A DNA stretch of 64,000 nucleotides from the NCBI RefSeq assembly GCF_014305155.1, contig NZ_JACRUK010000007.1, forward strand, positions 1-64,000, written 5' to 3'. Position numbers and translations under genes: made by a program. Position 1 is the first letter of the stretch; each line of letters starts with the position of its first letter. This stretch comes from Flavobacterium muglaense (GTDB lineage: Bacteria > Bacteroidota > Bacteroidia > Flavobacteriales > Flavobacteriaceae). This document shows, piece after piece, positions 17,917 through 26,283 of the stretch. The notes beneath the pieces are model-generated. The model had not been told where the DNA came from, did not search any database, and saw only the letters and a program-made list of their open reading frames with translations.

Positions 17917-19623
17917 TTATTTTTGACTTCTAAAAAAATGAGTTTCAAAGGTAGTTGAATTTCCAACATTATCAGCCACCACAACTTTTAAATCATTAGC
18001 CCCTTCATTGACTTGATTATCCTTAAAAGTATAGGTGATTTTTCTTGTTTTATTATCGTATTCAAATAATACCCAAGCCCCATTTAAATACCCATTATAG
18101 CTTTTTATACCCGAACCATAATCTGCAATAGCTAGTTGAATTGTTTTTTGACTACTAATCCATTTCCCTTCAATCGAACTCACAATAGCAACTGAAGGAG
18201 CCGTAGTGTCCGTTTTTAATAAATACTTCCCTAATGATCTTGTCTTGGTCGAATATAGATTACCCTTTACAGCAGTTGTATTATAACCAGACCTTCCTCT
18301 AGAATCAATATCAGCAATATAAACCTTACTCTTGTCAGCATCCGCATATTGATCACTTTCAATAGAAACTGTAAAACTAGAAAATACAGGAACACTATCA
18401 TCCTGAAGGTATAGAACGCCATCTTTCACATTAAAATTCATTTCAAAATCCTCAAAGAAAGTCCCAGCAGGAAAAAACACAGTCATATTATCTTTCGCAA
18501 AAATATTATCCTTGTTTACTTTTACAAAATAATTAGAAACAACAGTTTCCTTATCTACAATAGCGGCTGCTCCATCATAACTAATAGGAACAGATACGAT
18601 GCTTTTATTCCCAAAAAAATCAGACACTTCAATGCGACAAACCGATGTCAAATTTGGCGCTACCGTAATCACACCATGTGATTGATCTGTTTTTATGATG
18701 CTTAAATCATAAGGATTAACCATGAATAGTTTTTGAACTCGTTGCGATGTTTTTTTATACTTTGGATAATCTATCAAAGCATTGATATAGCGCATTTCAT
18801 CAAAAGAATAGGTGTCAAACTGATATCCAAAATTAGGTTTCCCGTTGAGATAGGATTGCACGCAATACACCCCATTTTTATTAAAAGAGACATTATCATA
18901 ATCATCTGCAGTAATCCCAAAGCCAATTTTACCACTAGCCACCACTTTATTTGCTAAGTAGCTACCGTCTTTTTGCAAAGACAAATTAAGCAACAAAGGT
19001 CTTTTGGATTGATTCGCCACAGATTTACCATCCAGAGGATAAACATATAAAGCTGAAATCAACGGTTTCTTAGTATCCTTAATACCCGAATCAAAGCCAA
19101 ACAATAAAGGATTTATTATTTTCTCGGTTTTGCTGTCGCGAAATTCAAAATGCAAATGAGGACCTTCAGAAGAACCTGTATTTCCAGATAGTGCAATAGT
19201 TTGCCCTTTCTTTACTTGAAGCACATTGGGTTTTAAAAACAATTCAATTTCAAAAGCTTGATCCTTATAGTGCGCTTGATCCACGTAAGCACCTACTTCA
19301 CCCACCGCTTGCTGCAAATGACAGTAAACAGAGGTATATCCATTAGGATGCGTAATGTAAATAGCTTTTCCGTTTCCAAAAGTTGAAATTTTAATACGAG
19401 AAACATAACCTTCTGCCACAGCATGTACCTCTAAGCCTTCGCGCTGTAACGTCTTAAAATCAAAGCCCGCGTGAAAATGGTTGGGTCTCAATTCGCCAAA
19501 ATTTCCAGACAACTGCATTGGAACATCCAAAGGCTGACCAAAATAGTCTTTTGGATACTCATTTTGCCCCAAAACAACCCCCGAAACTAGTAGAAAACAA
19601 TATAAAAATCTCATGATATACAT
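17917..19623 (-). CDS. M23 family metallopeptidase, exported
   Basis: 568 residues from the first ATG; an alternative ATG is three codons later, directly before the signal sequence RFLYCFLLVSGVVLG. The M23 domain occupies about residues 40-180, with zinc ligands in HFHAGFD and GPHLHFE and the active-site region YTSVYCHL. M23 enzymes cut peptidoglycan cross-bridges or stems in the periplasm. Some 400 residues of predicted beta-rich sequence follow with no named domain recognised; they may mediate binding. The first gene of a likely operon with the TonB receptor. Confidence 0.87.
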   Translation of the reverse strand: MYIMRFLYCFLLVSGVVLGQNEYPKDYFGQPLDVPMQLSGNFGELRPNHFHAGFDFKTLQREGLEVHAVAEGYVSRIKISTFGNGKAIYITHPNGYTSVYCHLQQAVGEVGAYVDQAHYKDQAFEIELFLKPNVLQVKKGQTIALSGNTGSSEGPHLHFEFRDSKTEKIINPLLFGFDSGIKDTKKPLISALYVYPLDGKSVANQSKRPLLLNLSLQKDGSYLANKVVASGKIGFGITADDYDNVSFNKNGVYCVQSYLNGKPNFGYQFDTYSFDEMRYINALIDYPKYKKTSQRVQKLFMVNPYDLSIIKTDQSHGVITVAPNLTSVCRIEVSDFFGNKSIVSVPISYDGAAAIVDKETVVSNYFVKVNKDNIFAKDNMTVFFPAGTFFEDFEMNFNVKDGVLYLQDDSVPVFSSFTVSIESDQYADADKSKVYIADIDSRGRSGYNTTAVKGNLYSTKTRSLGKYLLKTDTTAPSVAIVSSIEGKWISSQKTIQLAIADYGSGIKSYNGYLNGAWVLFEYDNKTRKITYTFKDNQVNEGANDLKVVVADNVGNSTTFETHFFRSQK

Positions 19624-19733
19624 TTTTGCTAAGATAAAAAAAGTAATTGCAACTGCTTTATAAAAAAACACAAATCGCAATCAATTGTAGTACAACATAT
19701 TCATTATTTTAAAATAAAAAAACAAATAAACTA

Positions 19734-19763
19734 TTGTAATAATAAAAACTAATACTAAATTTG
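19734..19763 (+). promoter_or_regulatory. Sigma-A promoter (TTG-N19-TAAATTTG) of the zapA operon
   Basis: TTG at 19734-19736 and TAAATTTG at 19756-19763 are exactly 19 nt apart, with the downstream ATG 28 nt after the -7 element. Confidence 0.8.
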
Positions 19764-19791
19764 TAATATTAAGTAATGAATAGGATATATA

Positions 19792-20082
19792 ATGAGTGTA
19801 ATTGCAGAAATAATTGATACTCTTGAAAAAAAACTCGATAGACTGATTACAAAAATAAAAAGTGTAGAGAAAGAAAATCAAGAATTACAGGTCGATTTAA
19901 CAAAAGCTGCACATATTATCCAAACTCAGTCCGCTGAGATTGAAGCGTTAAAATCGCAATATGAAACACTTAAAATTGCCAACTCATTACTGGGCAGTGA
20001 CGATAATAAGAGAGATACAAAGCTTAAAATAAATTCATTAATTCGCGAAATTGATTATTGCATAGCACAGCTAGCAGACTAA
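19792..20082 (+). CDS. Small coiled-coil protein upstream of zapA (ZapB-like candidate)
   Basis: 96 residues, almost entirely helical with heptad character (IIDTLEKKLDRLITKIKSVEKENQELQVDL and IEALKSQYETLKIAN). No signal peptide or membrane segment. It lies 9 nt upstream of zapA behind a strong promoter, so a partner role in Z-ring assembly is a reasonable inference. Small coiled-coil divisome proteins such as ZapB have this look. Homology to ZapB itself is not demonstrable by eye. Confidence 0.75.
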   Translation: MSVIAEIIDTLEKKLDRLITKIKSVEKENQELQVDLTKAAHIIQTQSAEIEALKSQYETLKIANSLLGSDDNKRDTKLKINSLIREIDYCIAQLAD

Positions 20083-20091
20083 AAATAAGAT

Positions 20092-20385
20092 ATGGACGAA
20101 AAGCTGAAAATAAAAATATCAATTGCAGACCGAGTGTATCCGTTAACGGTAGACTTGTCTCAAGAAGAAGGATTGAGAAGTGCTTCGAAAAAAATTGATA
20201 TCATGATGAAGCAATTTGAAGAAAATTATGCCGTACGCGATAAGCAAGATGTTTTGGCCATGTGCGCCTTACAGTTTGCTTCTCAAGTAGAACAAAAACA
20301 AATTGATAATGCAATCAATGGTGACGAGACCATTGAAAGAATTAAAAAAATCAATGCGCTTTTAGACCAATATCTCGATAATTAA
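20092..20385 (+). CDS. zapA: Cell division protein ZapA
   Basis: 97 residues. The N-terminal beta-alpha unit KIKISIADRVYPLTVDLSQEEGLRSASKKID is the ZapA head domain, followed by a long helix that would form the dimer/tetramer coiled coil. ZapA bundles FtsZ filaments at mid-cell. The gene is followed by a 6S-like RNA, the same order (zapA then ssrS) seen in enterobacteria, which strengthens both calls. Confidence 0.88.
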   Translation: MDEKLKIKISIADRVYPLTVDLSQEEGLRSASKKIDIMMKQFEENYAVRDKQDVLAMCALQFASQVEQKQIDNAINGDETIERIKKINALLDQYLDN

Positions 20386-20405
20386 ACGTTCTTTACAACA
20401 ACTAA

Positions 20406-20568
20406 GATACTGCCTACATTAGTTCACATTTGGTAAACTCAACACTAACAATTTAGAATGAGCAAATCATCGTTACTATAGCAAGCCAATTCAGTTTGGA
20501 AGCTTGAACAACGAGTTAGCTCAAAACTTGTCTTTTCGAGTTTATGCAATCAGCCTAATGTAGGCTTT
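20406..20568 (+). ncRNA. ssrS: 6S RNA (ssrS)
   Basis: A rod-like fold can be drawn: closing stem GCCTACATTAG (20412-20422) with CTAATGTAGGC (20555-20565), second stem TAAACTC (20434-20440) with GAGTTTA (20538-20544), then an internal open region, TGAGC/GCTCA (20459/20519), TCGTT/AACGA (20470/20510), and an apical CAAGCC..GG..GCTTG hairpin. A T-run directly after the closing stem gives termination. The large internal bubble mimicking an open promoter, the length near 160 nt and the position after zapA are as expected for 6S RNA, which sequesters sigma-A RNA polymerase in stationary phase. The 5' end is approximate. Confidence 0.78.
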
Positions 20569-20592
20569 TTTATATATAAATTTTAAACAAAC

Positions 20593-22155
20593 ATGGACAT
20601 AATAACGATCGTCATTTCAGGAATTATAGGTATTGCATTAGGTTTTGGTATAGCCAAAATAATAGAGAAAAGCAATATTTCAAATCTAATAAAAAACGCT
20701 AAAAAAGAAGCTTCGTCTATCTTAAAAGACGCTAATCTAGAAGCCGAAAACATAAAAAAAGATAAAATTCTACAAGCCAAAGAGAAGTTTATCGAATTAA
20801 AATCGGAACACGAACAAGTAATTTTGTCTCGTGATAAAAAAGTAGCCGAAGTAGAAAAAAGAATTCGCGACAAAGAATCTCAAATCTCTAACGAACTATC
20901 GAAAGCTAAAAAAGTAAATGATGAATTTGAGGCTAAATCAAATGAATTTGCGGCTAAGATTGATGTTTTAGATAAAAGACAATCTGAAGTTGATAAACTA
21001 CACAAAAGTCAATTACAACAATTAGAAGTAATCTCTGGCTTATCTGCCGAAGATGCTAAAAATCAATTGATCGAAGGACTAAAGGCAGAAGCAAAAACAA
21101 ACGCAATGTCTCATATTCAAGACACGATTGAAGAGGCTAAATTAACCGCACAACAAGAAGCGAAAAAAATAATCATCAACACGATACAAAGAGTTGGTAC
21201 AGAAGAAGCAGTAGAAAACTGTGTATCTGTTTTCAACATTGAATCAGATGACGTAAAAGGAAGAATCATTGGTCGTGAAGGTAGAAACATTCGTGCACTA
21301 GAAGCTGCAACTGGAGTAGAAATCATTGTTGACGATACACCAGAAGCAATTATCCTTTCTTGTTTTGACCCAGTACGTAGAGAGATTGCTCGTTTAGCCT
21401 TACACAAATTAGTAACGGATGGACGTATTCACCCAGCACGTATTGAAGAGGTCGTTGCTAAAACTACCAAACAAATTGACGATGAAATTATCGAAGTAGG
21501 TAAACGTACCGTTATTGATTTAGGAATTCACGGTTTACACCCAGAATTAATCAAAGTAGTAGGACGTATGAAATACCGCTCATCTTATGGTCAAAATTTA
21601 TTACAACACTCTCGCGAAGTATCTAAACTTTGTGGAATCATGGCTGCCGAACTAGGATTGAACGTAAAACTAGCTAAAAGAGCCGGTTTACTTCACGATA
21701 TAGGTAAAGTACCAGATGCCGAAAGTGACTTACCTCACGCATTATTAGGAATGCAATGGGCAGAGAAGTATGGTGAAAAAGAAGAAGTTTGTAATGCCAT
21801 TGGAGCGCATCACGACGAAATTGAAATGAAATCTTTATTATCTCCTATCATCCAAGTATGTGATGCAATATCAGGCGCAAGACCAGGTGCAAGACGTCAA
21901 GTATTAGACTCTTATATCCAACGTTTAAAAGATCTTGAAGCAGTAGCTTACGGCTTTAACGGAGTGAAAAATGCATACGCGATCCAAGCAGGTAGAGAAC
22001 TACGTGTTATTGTAGAAAGCGAAAAAGTTTCTGATGATAATGCAGCAAATTTATCTTTTGAAATTTCTCAAAAAATACAAACAGAAATGACTTATCCAGG
22101 TCAAGTAAAAGTAACTGTAATTAGAGAAACAAGAGCGGTAAACATCGCTAAGTAA
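20593..22155 (+). CDS. rny: Ribonuclease Y
   Basis: 520 residues. An N-terminal membrane helix (residues 3-22), a long coiled coil (about 30-200), a KH RNA-binding domain (about 210-275, with [29 protein letters not shown]), and an HD domain (about 336-430, [13 protein letters not shown] with the HD metal ligands). It is the membrane-tethered endoribonuclease that starts decay of many mRNAs in bacteria lacking RNase E. Length and order are standard. The 6S RNA and zapA lie upstream, and a strong terminator lies downstream. Confidence 0.96.
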   Translation: MDIITIVISGIIGIALGFGIAKIIEKSNISNLIKNAKKEASSILKDANLEAENIKKDKILQAKEKFIELKSEHEQVILSRDKKVAEVEKRIRDKESQISNELSKAKKVNDEFEAKSNEFAAKIDVLDKRQSEVDKLHKSQLQQLEVISGLSAEDAKNQLIEGLKAEAKTNAMSHIQDTIEEAKLTAQQEAKKIIINTIQRVGTEEAVENCVSVFNIESDDVKGRIIGREGRNIRALEAATGVEIIVDDTPEAIILSCFDPVRREIARLALHKLVTDGRIHPARIEEVVAKTTKQIDDEIIEVGKRTVIDLGIHGLHPELIKVVGRMKYRSSYGQNLLQHSREVSKLCGIMAAELGLNVKLAKRAGLLHDIGKVPDAESDLPHALLGMQWAEKYGEKEEVCNAIGAHHDEIEMKSLLSPIIQVCDAISGARPGARRQVLDSYIQRLKDLEAVAYGFNGVKNAYAIQAGRELRVIVESEKVSDDNAANLSFEISQKIQTEMTYPGQVKVTVIRETRAVNIAK

Positions 22156-22203
22156 TCCTTTTAAACAGAAACCAGGAACACTAAGAAAACAGAGATCAAA
22201 CAA

Positions 22204-22237
22204 AAAAATCGCACCTTATACGTGCGATTTTTTTATT
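22204..22237. terminator. Intrinsic terminator between rny and xerD
   Basis: AAATCGCAC / GTGCGATTT is a perfect 9-bp stem flanked by A-run and T-run, so it can work for both convergent genes. Confidence 0.88.
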
Positions 22238-22265
22238 TGATCTATTTCATTCACCTTACAAACAA

Positions 22266-23162
22266 CTACTTTCTAGGATGAAAATTATTAATTACTTCGG
22301 TTAGGAATGATCGATCGAGATGCAGATAAATTTCTGTTGTTGTAATTGACTCATGCCCCAACATTAATTGAATCGAACGTAAATCGGCACCATTTTCTAA
22401 TAAGTGTGTGGCAAATGAATGTCGAAAAGTATGCGGACTTATTTTTTTGGTTAGTTCGATTTTCACCGCCAGATCTTTAATAATAGTAAAAATCATCGCG
22501 CGCGTCAATTGACTCCCTCTCCTATTAAGGAACAAGATATCATTGTGTCCTTTTTTCACATTCACATGTACTCTAACGGTGTCTTTATAAATTTCGATAT
22601 ACTTACGACACAAATCACCAACAGGCACAAAACGCTGCTTATTTCCCTTGCCGGTAACCTTGATAAAACCTTCTTCAAAAAATAAATCGGAAATCTTTAA
22701 CGACACCAGTTCAGACACCCGAAGTCCACAACCATATAACGTTTCCAGCATGGCACGATTGCGTTCCCCTTCATTAGTGGCTAGATCAATCGCACCAATT
22801 AGAGCATCTATTTCTGTAATTGCTAAGGTATCTGGTAACTTTCTTCCAGTTTTTGGAGATTCTATCAATTCCAGCGGATTGTCATTGCGGTAGTCTTCAA
22901 AAATTAAATAACCAAAAAAACTCTTTAAGCCCGAAATAATTCTCGCCTGTGATCGCGCATTGACTTGAGTCGCAATAGCATAAATAAACTGTTGAAGCGT
23001 TTCCTCGTTTATTTTTATAGGAGAAACTTCGATACCATTCGTTACCAAATACAAACACAAACGCTCAATATCAAAAGAGTAATTCTCAATTGTATTTTTA
23101 GACAGACCGCGTTCTATTTTCAAGTACGACTGATAACTCTTTATATAGGAATCCCAATTCAT
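22266..23162 (-). CDS. xerD: Tyrosine recombinase XerD-type
   Basis: 298 residues, the standard XerC/D length. A core-binding SAM-like domain comes first (YLKIERGLSKNTIENYSFDIERLCLYL), then the catalytic domain with Arg in LYGCGLRVSEL, Lys in TGKGNKQRFVP, HxxR in SPHTFRHSFATHLL, the second His in LGHES and Tyr in TTEIYLH. With its partner it resolves chromosome dimers at dif during division. The absence of accessory integrase features and the housekeeping surroundings argue for the chromosomal Xer system, not a mobile integrase. Confidence 0.93.
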   Translation of the reverse strand: MNWDSYIKSYQSYLKIERGLSKNTIENYSFDIERLCLYLVTNGIEVSPIKINEETLQQFIYAIATQVNARSQARIISGLKSFFGYLIFEDYRNDNPLELIESPKTGRKLPDTLAITEIDALIGAIDLATNEGERNRAMLETLYGCGLRVSELVSLKISDLFFEEGFIKVTGKGNKQRFVPVGDLCRKYIEIYKDTVRVHVNVKKGHNDILFLNRRGSQLTRAMIFTIIKDLAVKIELTKKISPHTFRHSFATHLLENGADLRSIQLMLGHESITTTEIYLHLDRSFLTEVINNFHPRK

Positions 23163-23190
23163 ACTACAAAGTAACGGTATTTAAACTCCA

Positions 23191-23217
23191 AAAAAAACCT
23201 CCCAAAGTGGGAGGTTT
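23191..23217 (-). terminator. Intrinsic terminator of the outer-membrane barrel gene
   Basis: AAACCTCCCA-AAG-TGGGAGGTTT: a perfect 10-bp stem, followed on the minus strand by eight T residues, 20 nt after the gene's stop codon. Confidence 0.9.
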
Positions 23218-23237
23218 CATTAATTATTGTGATTTAA

Positions 23238-23864
23238 TTAGAATATATAACCTACTCCAAAACTTCCTGTAGCAAAAGGATTAGCAACATTTCCATTCAA
23301 ATCAAAACCAAAACTTGAAGAGCTTTTACCTCCGTCAACTTTTGCAGTACTGTAGCTAAGTATATCTCTTAGTGCAAAATTCAACACAATCTTTTTAGTT
23401 ACAAAGTAGTTAATTCCAAGACCTAAACCTGCTCCTAATCCAGTAGCCTTAACATCCGCTGGACTTAAACCTTCCTTAGTACTACCGTAATTAACTCCCG
23501 CTTCAGCATAAGTTTTAAATCTTTGACCTAAGTCTAAGAAATAGTAACGACCAAACACACCTGCACCGAAAGATGAACTTTTACTCAATGTAGTTCCATT
23601 AAATTCAGATTTACTACTTCCAACACTAACCTGAACACCAACTGCAAGATTCTCAGCTACAAAGTAACTAATTTTTGGAGAAAATGAAACCGAATTCATT
23701 TTAACTTCAGTATTCTTGTTATTAGTAGAATTAAAACCTAAATTACCTTCTACAAAGATATCACTATCTGAAAAGCTAAAACTTTTATCCGATTTACTCC
23801 CATCTTGAGCATTAGCAAATCCAAAAGCAAATACAGCCGCAACTGTTAAAATAATCTTTTTCAT
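23238..23864 (-). CDS. Outer membrane beta-barrel protein
   Basis: 208 residues. A signal peptide ends at NAQ (about residue 19). The rest alternates short hydrophobic strands with polar loops (SFSPKISYFVAENLAVGVQVSVG, FGAGVFGRYYFLDLG, FKTYAEAGVNYGS) and ends in an aromatic residue, GSFGVGYIF, a usual beta-barrel assembly signal. About eight strands are likely, as in small OmpW/OmpA-type barrels. Function unknown. Monocistronic with its own -7 element and terminator. Confidence 0.82.
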   Translation of the reverse strand: MKKIILTVAAVFAFGFANAQDGSKSDKSFSFSDSDIFVEGNLGFNSTNNKNTEVKMNSVSFSPKISYFVAENLAVGVQVSVGSSKSEFNGTTLSKSSSFGAGVFGRYYFLDLGQRFKTYAEAGVNYGSTKEGLSPADVKATGLGAGLGLGINYFVTKKIVLNFALRDILSYSTAKVDGGKSSSSFGFDLNGNVANPFATGSFGVGYIF

Positions 23865-24250
23865 TTTTTTTATTTTTTATTTAAAATCTGGCGCAAACTT
23901 AGTAAAAAACTTATAAAAATAAATTTAATTTTCCTGAAAAATAAATAAAAAAAGCAGAAATTACCTTATAATTTTAGACGCTAAGGATCTAAACAGCAAT
24001 TCATTAATAAGGAAAAATCTCACTGTATTTAGTGACATTAAATAATTTTAGCTAATGTGTAAATTAACAAATAAAAACTTACTTTTATAGCAATTCATAT
24101 CGATTAAAAACCTACTTTTCTCATACTATAAACACACAATAGTTCTCTTAAACACCTTAAAATATTAAAACAAAACATTACAATTACACAATATTATTCG
24201 AACTAAAAAGTTTTATATTGCAGCAACAAAAAACAATTAAAATTAACAGT
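23865..24250. other. Divergent intergenic region between two barrel genes
   Basis: 386 bp, very AT-rich. It contains a minus-strand -7 element (TAAGTTTG) for the leftward barrel gene. No plus-strand consensus promoter, RNA gene or open frame stands out. Confidence 0.5.
23894..23901 (-). promoter_or_regulatory. -7 promoter element TAAGTTTG for the barrel gene
   Basis: Minus-strand TAAGTTTG lies 29 nt upstream of the start codon; no exact -33 TTG at the usual distance. Confidence 0.45.
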
Positions 24251-24817
24251 ATGAAAAAATCAATTTTAATCACAGCAGCATTAATTGCTATTTCATTTAG
24301 TACTCAAGCACAATCGGTTAGACTTGGAATTAAAGGTGGGATCAATTATGCTAATCAAACTGGAACAGATATAACTATAACATCTGGAAACTACAAAACA
24401 GCTGAAGCTATCACTAGCTACCATGCTGGACTTGTTGCAGAAGTAAAACTAACTGATAAATTTGCAATTCAACCAGAGCTTTTATACTCTACACAAGGTG
24501 CCACTTACAAAAACGCAGTTGAAGAATTTAAAAATGAATTGGGATATGTTTCTATTCCGCTTTTGGCAAAAATATACCTAACTAATAGCATCAGTCTAGA
24601 ATTGGGACCGCAAGCATCGTTTTTATTGAGTGAGAAAAACAAATTTGACTACAAACAGTCCGAAACATTTGAGTTTTCAGCTGTTGGTGGATTAGGTCTA
24701 AACATCACTAAAAACTTATTTGTACAAGCACGATACGGACTAGGATTAACAGAAGCATCCAAAGATGCAAAAACAACCAACTCTGTTGTGCAAGTTTCGG
24801 CCGGAATTATGTTTTAA
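24251..24817 (+). CDS. Outer membrane beta-barrel (porin-like) protein
   Basis: 188 residues from the ATG that begins MKKSILIT; an upstream extension of 11 codons precedes the signal peptide and is not preferred. The signal peptide ends at STQAQ. The mature part resembles the PF13568-type barrel: SVRLGIKGGINYANQ, YHAGLVAEVKLTDKFAIQPELLYSTQGA, ISLELGPQASFLL, and a final strand VVQVSAGIMF ending in Phe. Such proteins are abundant in Bacteroidota outer membranes; role unknown. It is divergent from another small barrel gene. Confidence 0.85.
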   Translation: MKKSILITAALIAISFSTQAQSVRLGIKGGINYANQTGTDITITSGNYKTAEAITSYHAGLVAEVKLTDKFAIQPELLYSTQGATYKNAVEEFKNELGYVSIPLLAKIYLTNSISLELGPQASFLLSEKNKFDYKQSETFEFSAVGGLGLNITKNLFVQARYGLGLTEASKDAKTTNSVVQVSAGIMF

Positions 24818-24841
24818 GAAAATATCCAAACTAATTTACCC

Positions 24842-24872
24842 AAAACCGTTCTATTATTGAACGGTTTTTTTA
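24842..24872 (+). terminator. Intrinsic terminator after the porin-like gene
   Basis: AAAACCGTTC / GAACGGTTTT with a 7-nt loop and T-run. It lies directly before aroQ, ruling out the in-frame upstream start of that gene. Confidence 0.88.
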
Positions 24873-24892
24873 TTTTTACAAAAATATCTTTT

Positions 24893-25306
24893 ATGAAAAT
24901 CAGCATTATCAACGGACCTAACCTTAACTTATTAGGAAAACGCGAACCAGAAGTGTACGGAAGTTTAACATTTGAAGATTATTTTGCTGATTTACAAAAG
25001 AAATTTCCAACCATAGCATTCACCTACTATCAAAGCAATGTAGAAGGAGAACTAATCAATAAAATTCAAGAATTTGGCTTCACCTATGACGGGATCATAT
25101 TAAACGCTGGAGCCTACACTCATACTTCAATAGGAATAGGAGATGCTATAAAAGCCATCACAACACCAGTTGTAGAGGTACATATTTCCAATACTTTTTC
25201 ACGCGAAAGTTTTAGACATCAATCCTATATTTCAGGAAACGCCAAAGGAGTAATACTTGGCTTTGGTCTAAAAAGCTACGAACTTGCAGTACAGTCTTTT
25301 TTATAA
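24893..25306 (+). CDS. aroQ: Type II 3-dehydroquinate dehydratase
   Basis: 137 residues from the ATG of MKISIINGPNLNLLGKREP. The opening motif with the catalytic Tyr in EVYG, YQSNVEGELI, LNAGAYTHTSI, the His of VEVHISN and the Arg in SRESFRH are the conserved type II active-site elements. It dehydrates 3-dehydroquinate to 3-dehydroshikimate in the shikimate pathway, as a cytoplasmic dodecamer. The ATG follows the terminator of the previous gene by 20 nt. Its stop lies only 7 nt from that of the convergent cation transporter. Confidence 0.95.
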   Translation: MKISIINGPNLNLLGKREPEVYGSLTFEDYFADLQKKFPTIAFTYYQSNVEGELINKIQEFGFTYDGIILNAGAYTHTSIGIGDAIKAITTPVVEVHISNTFSRESFRHQSYISGNAKGVILGFGLKSYELAVQSFL

Positions 25307-25313
25307 AAAAACA

Positions 25314-26189
25314 CTAATCTTGATAACCTGGCTCAACATGAATCAAAACATGACCCAGTTCAGGAATTTCAGTTTGTAAACTATCTTTTAACTTATGTGC
25401 TAAGTCGTGCCCTTCTTTCACTGAGATGGTTGCATCTACTATAGCGTGCAGATCTACGTGGTATTTCATTCCTGCTTTTCGAATAAAACATTTTTCAGTA
25501 TCGATAATTCCTTCGACATGAGCCGAAACTTTTCTAATTTCCACCACCAAATCATCGTAAACATGTTCGTCCATGATTTCACCCAGTGCAGGTCTAAAAA
25601 TAAGGTAACTATTGTATAAAATAAAAACTGACGCAAAAAGTGCTGCCCAATCATCGGCTGCTTCATAGCCTTTACCTAAAAACAAGGCTATCGAAATCCC
25701 AACAAAAGCAGCAACCGAAGTAATTGCATCAGATCGATGGTGCCAAGCATCTGCCTTTAAAGAAGAACTATTGGTTTCGACACTTCTTTTCATGACGAGA
25801 CGAAACGAATATTCTTTCCAAATAATAATCGCTCCCAGCACAAATAAAGTCCAAGGTTTAGGCAAATCATGTGGTGTTTGAATATTTCTAATACTCTCAT
25901 AGGCAATTACAGTTGCCGAAGTAATCAAGAATCCAACTACAAGAAAAGTAAAAAGCGGTTCGGCTCGACCATGACCGTACGGATGGTTTTTATCTGCAGG
26001 TTTATTCGAATATTTGATTCCGAACAACACTAAGAACGAAGCAAAAATATCCGTTGTTGATTCAATCGCATCAGCAATCAAAGCATACGAATTTCCAAAA
26101 AATCCAGCCAGTCCCTTAACAACCGCTAAACAAGTATTTCCAATGATACTAAAATAAGTAGCTTTTATTGCTTTCTCTTCGTGTGACAT
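25314..26189 (-). CDS. Cation diffusion facilitator (zinc/iron-type efflux transporter)
   Basis: 291 residues with six membrane helices and a C-terminal cytoplasmic domain. Metal-site motifs fit the FieF/YiiP class: ALIADAIESTTD in helix 2 and DAWHHRSDAITS in helix 5. HPYGHGRAEP is the conserved loop after helix 2-3. The C-terminal part (KYHVDLHAIVDATISVKEGHDLAHKL) is the metal-sensing dimer domain. It exports divalent metals in exchange for protons; the exact ion is unknown. Confidence 0.92.
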   Translation of the reverse strand: MSHEEKAIKATYFSIIGNTCLAVVKGLAGFFGNSYALIADAIESTTDIFASFLVLFGIKYSNKPADKNHPYGHGRAEPLFTFLVVGFLITSATVIAYESIRNIQTPHDLPKPWTLFVLGAIIIWKEYSFRLVMKRSVETNSSSLKADAWHHRSDAITSVAAFVGISIALFLGKGYEAADDWAALFASVFILYNSYLIFRPALGEIMDEHVYDDLVVEIRKVSAHVEGIIDTEKCFIRKAGMKYHVDLHAIVDATISVKEGHDLAHKLKDSLQTEIPELGHVLIHVEPGYQD

Positions 26190-26203
26190 TTGATGTAGAT
26201 AAG

Positions 26204-26263
26204 TAAAAAAAATCGTTTAAATAAATCTCTCTGTAAAAACTAAAAGATTTATCTAAACGATTT
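26204..26263 (-). terminator. Long intrinsic terminator of murA
   Basis: Two 19-nt arms (26210-26228 and 26245-26263) are complementary apart from one position, with a 16-nt loop, followed on the minus strand by a T-run. It starts 21 nt after the murA stop codon. Confidence 0.85.
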
Positions 26264-26283
26264 AAAAGTATGATGTATATTTT

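Noticed and set aside
15436..19623. Polysaccharide utilisation locus
   Set aside because: The TonB receptor has no SusD partner and no carbohydrate-active enzyme next to it; its operon mate is an M23 peptidase.
22266..23162. Phage or island integrase
   Set aside because: Length, motifs and surroundings match the chromosomal Xer recombinase, with no phage genes in reach.
24857..24892. Longer start for aroQ
   Set aside because: The extension overlaps the terminator hairpin of the previous gene, and the family begins at the later ATG.
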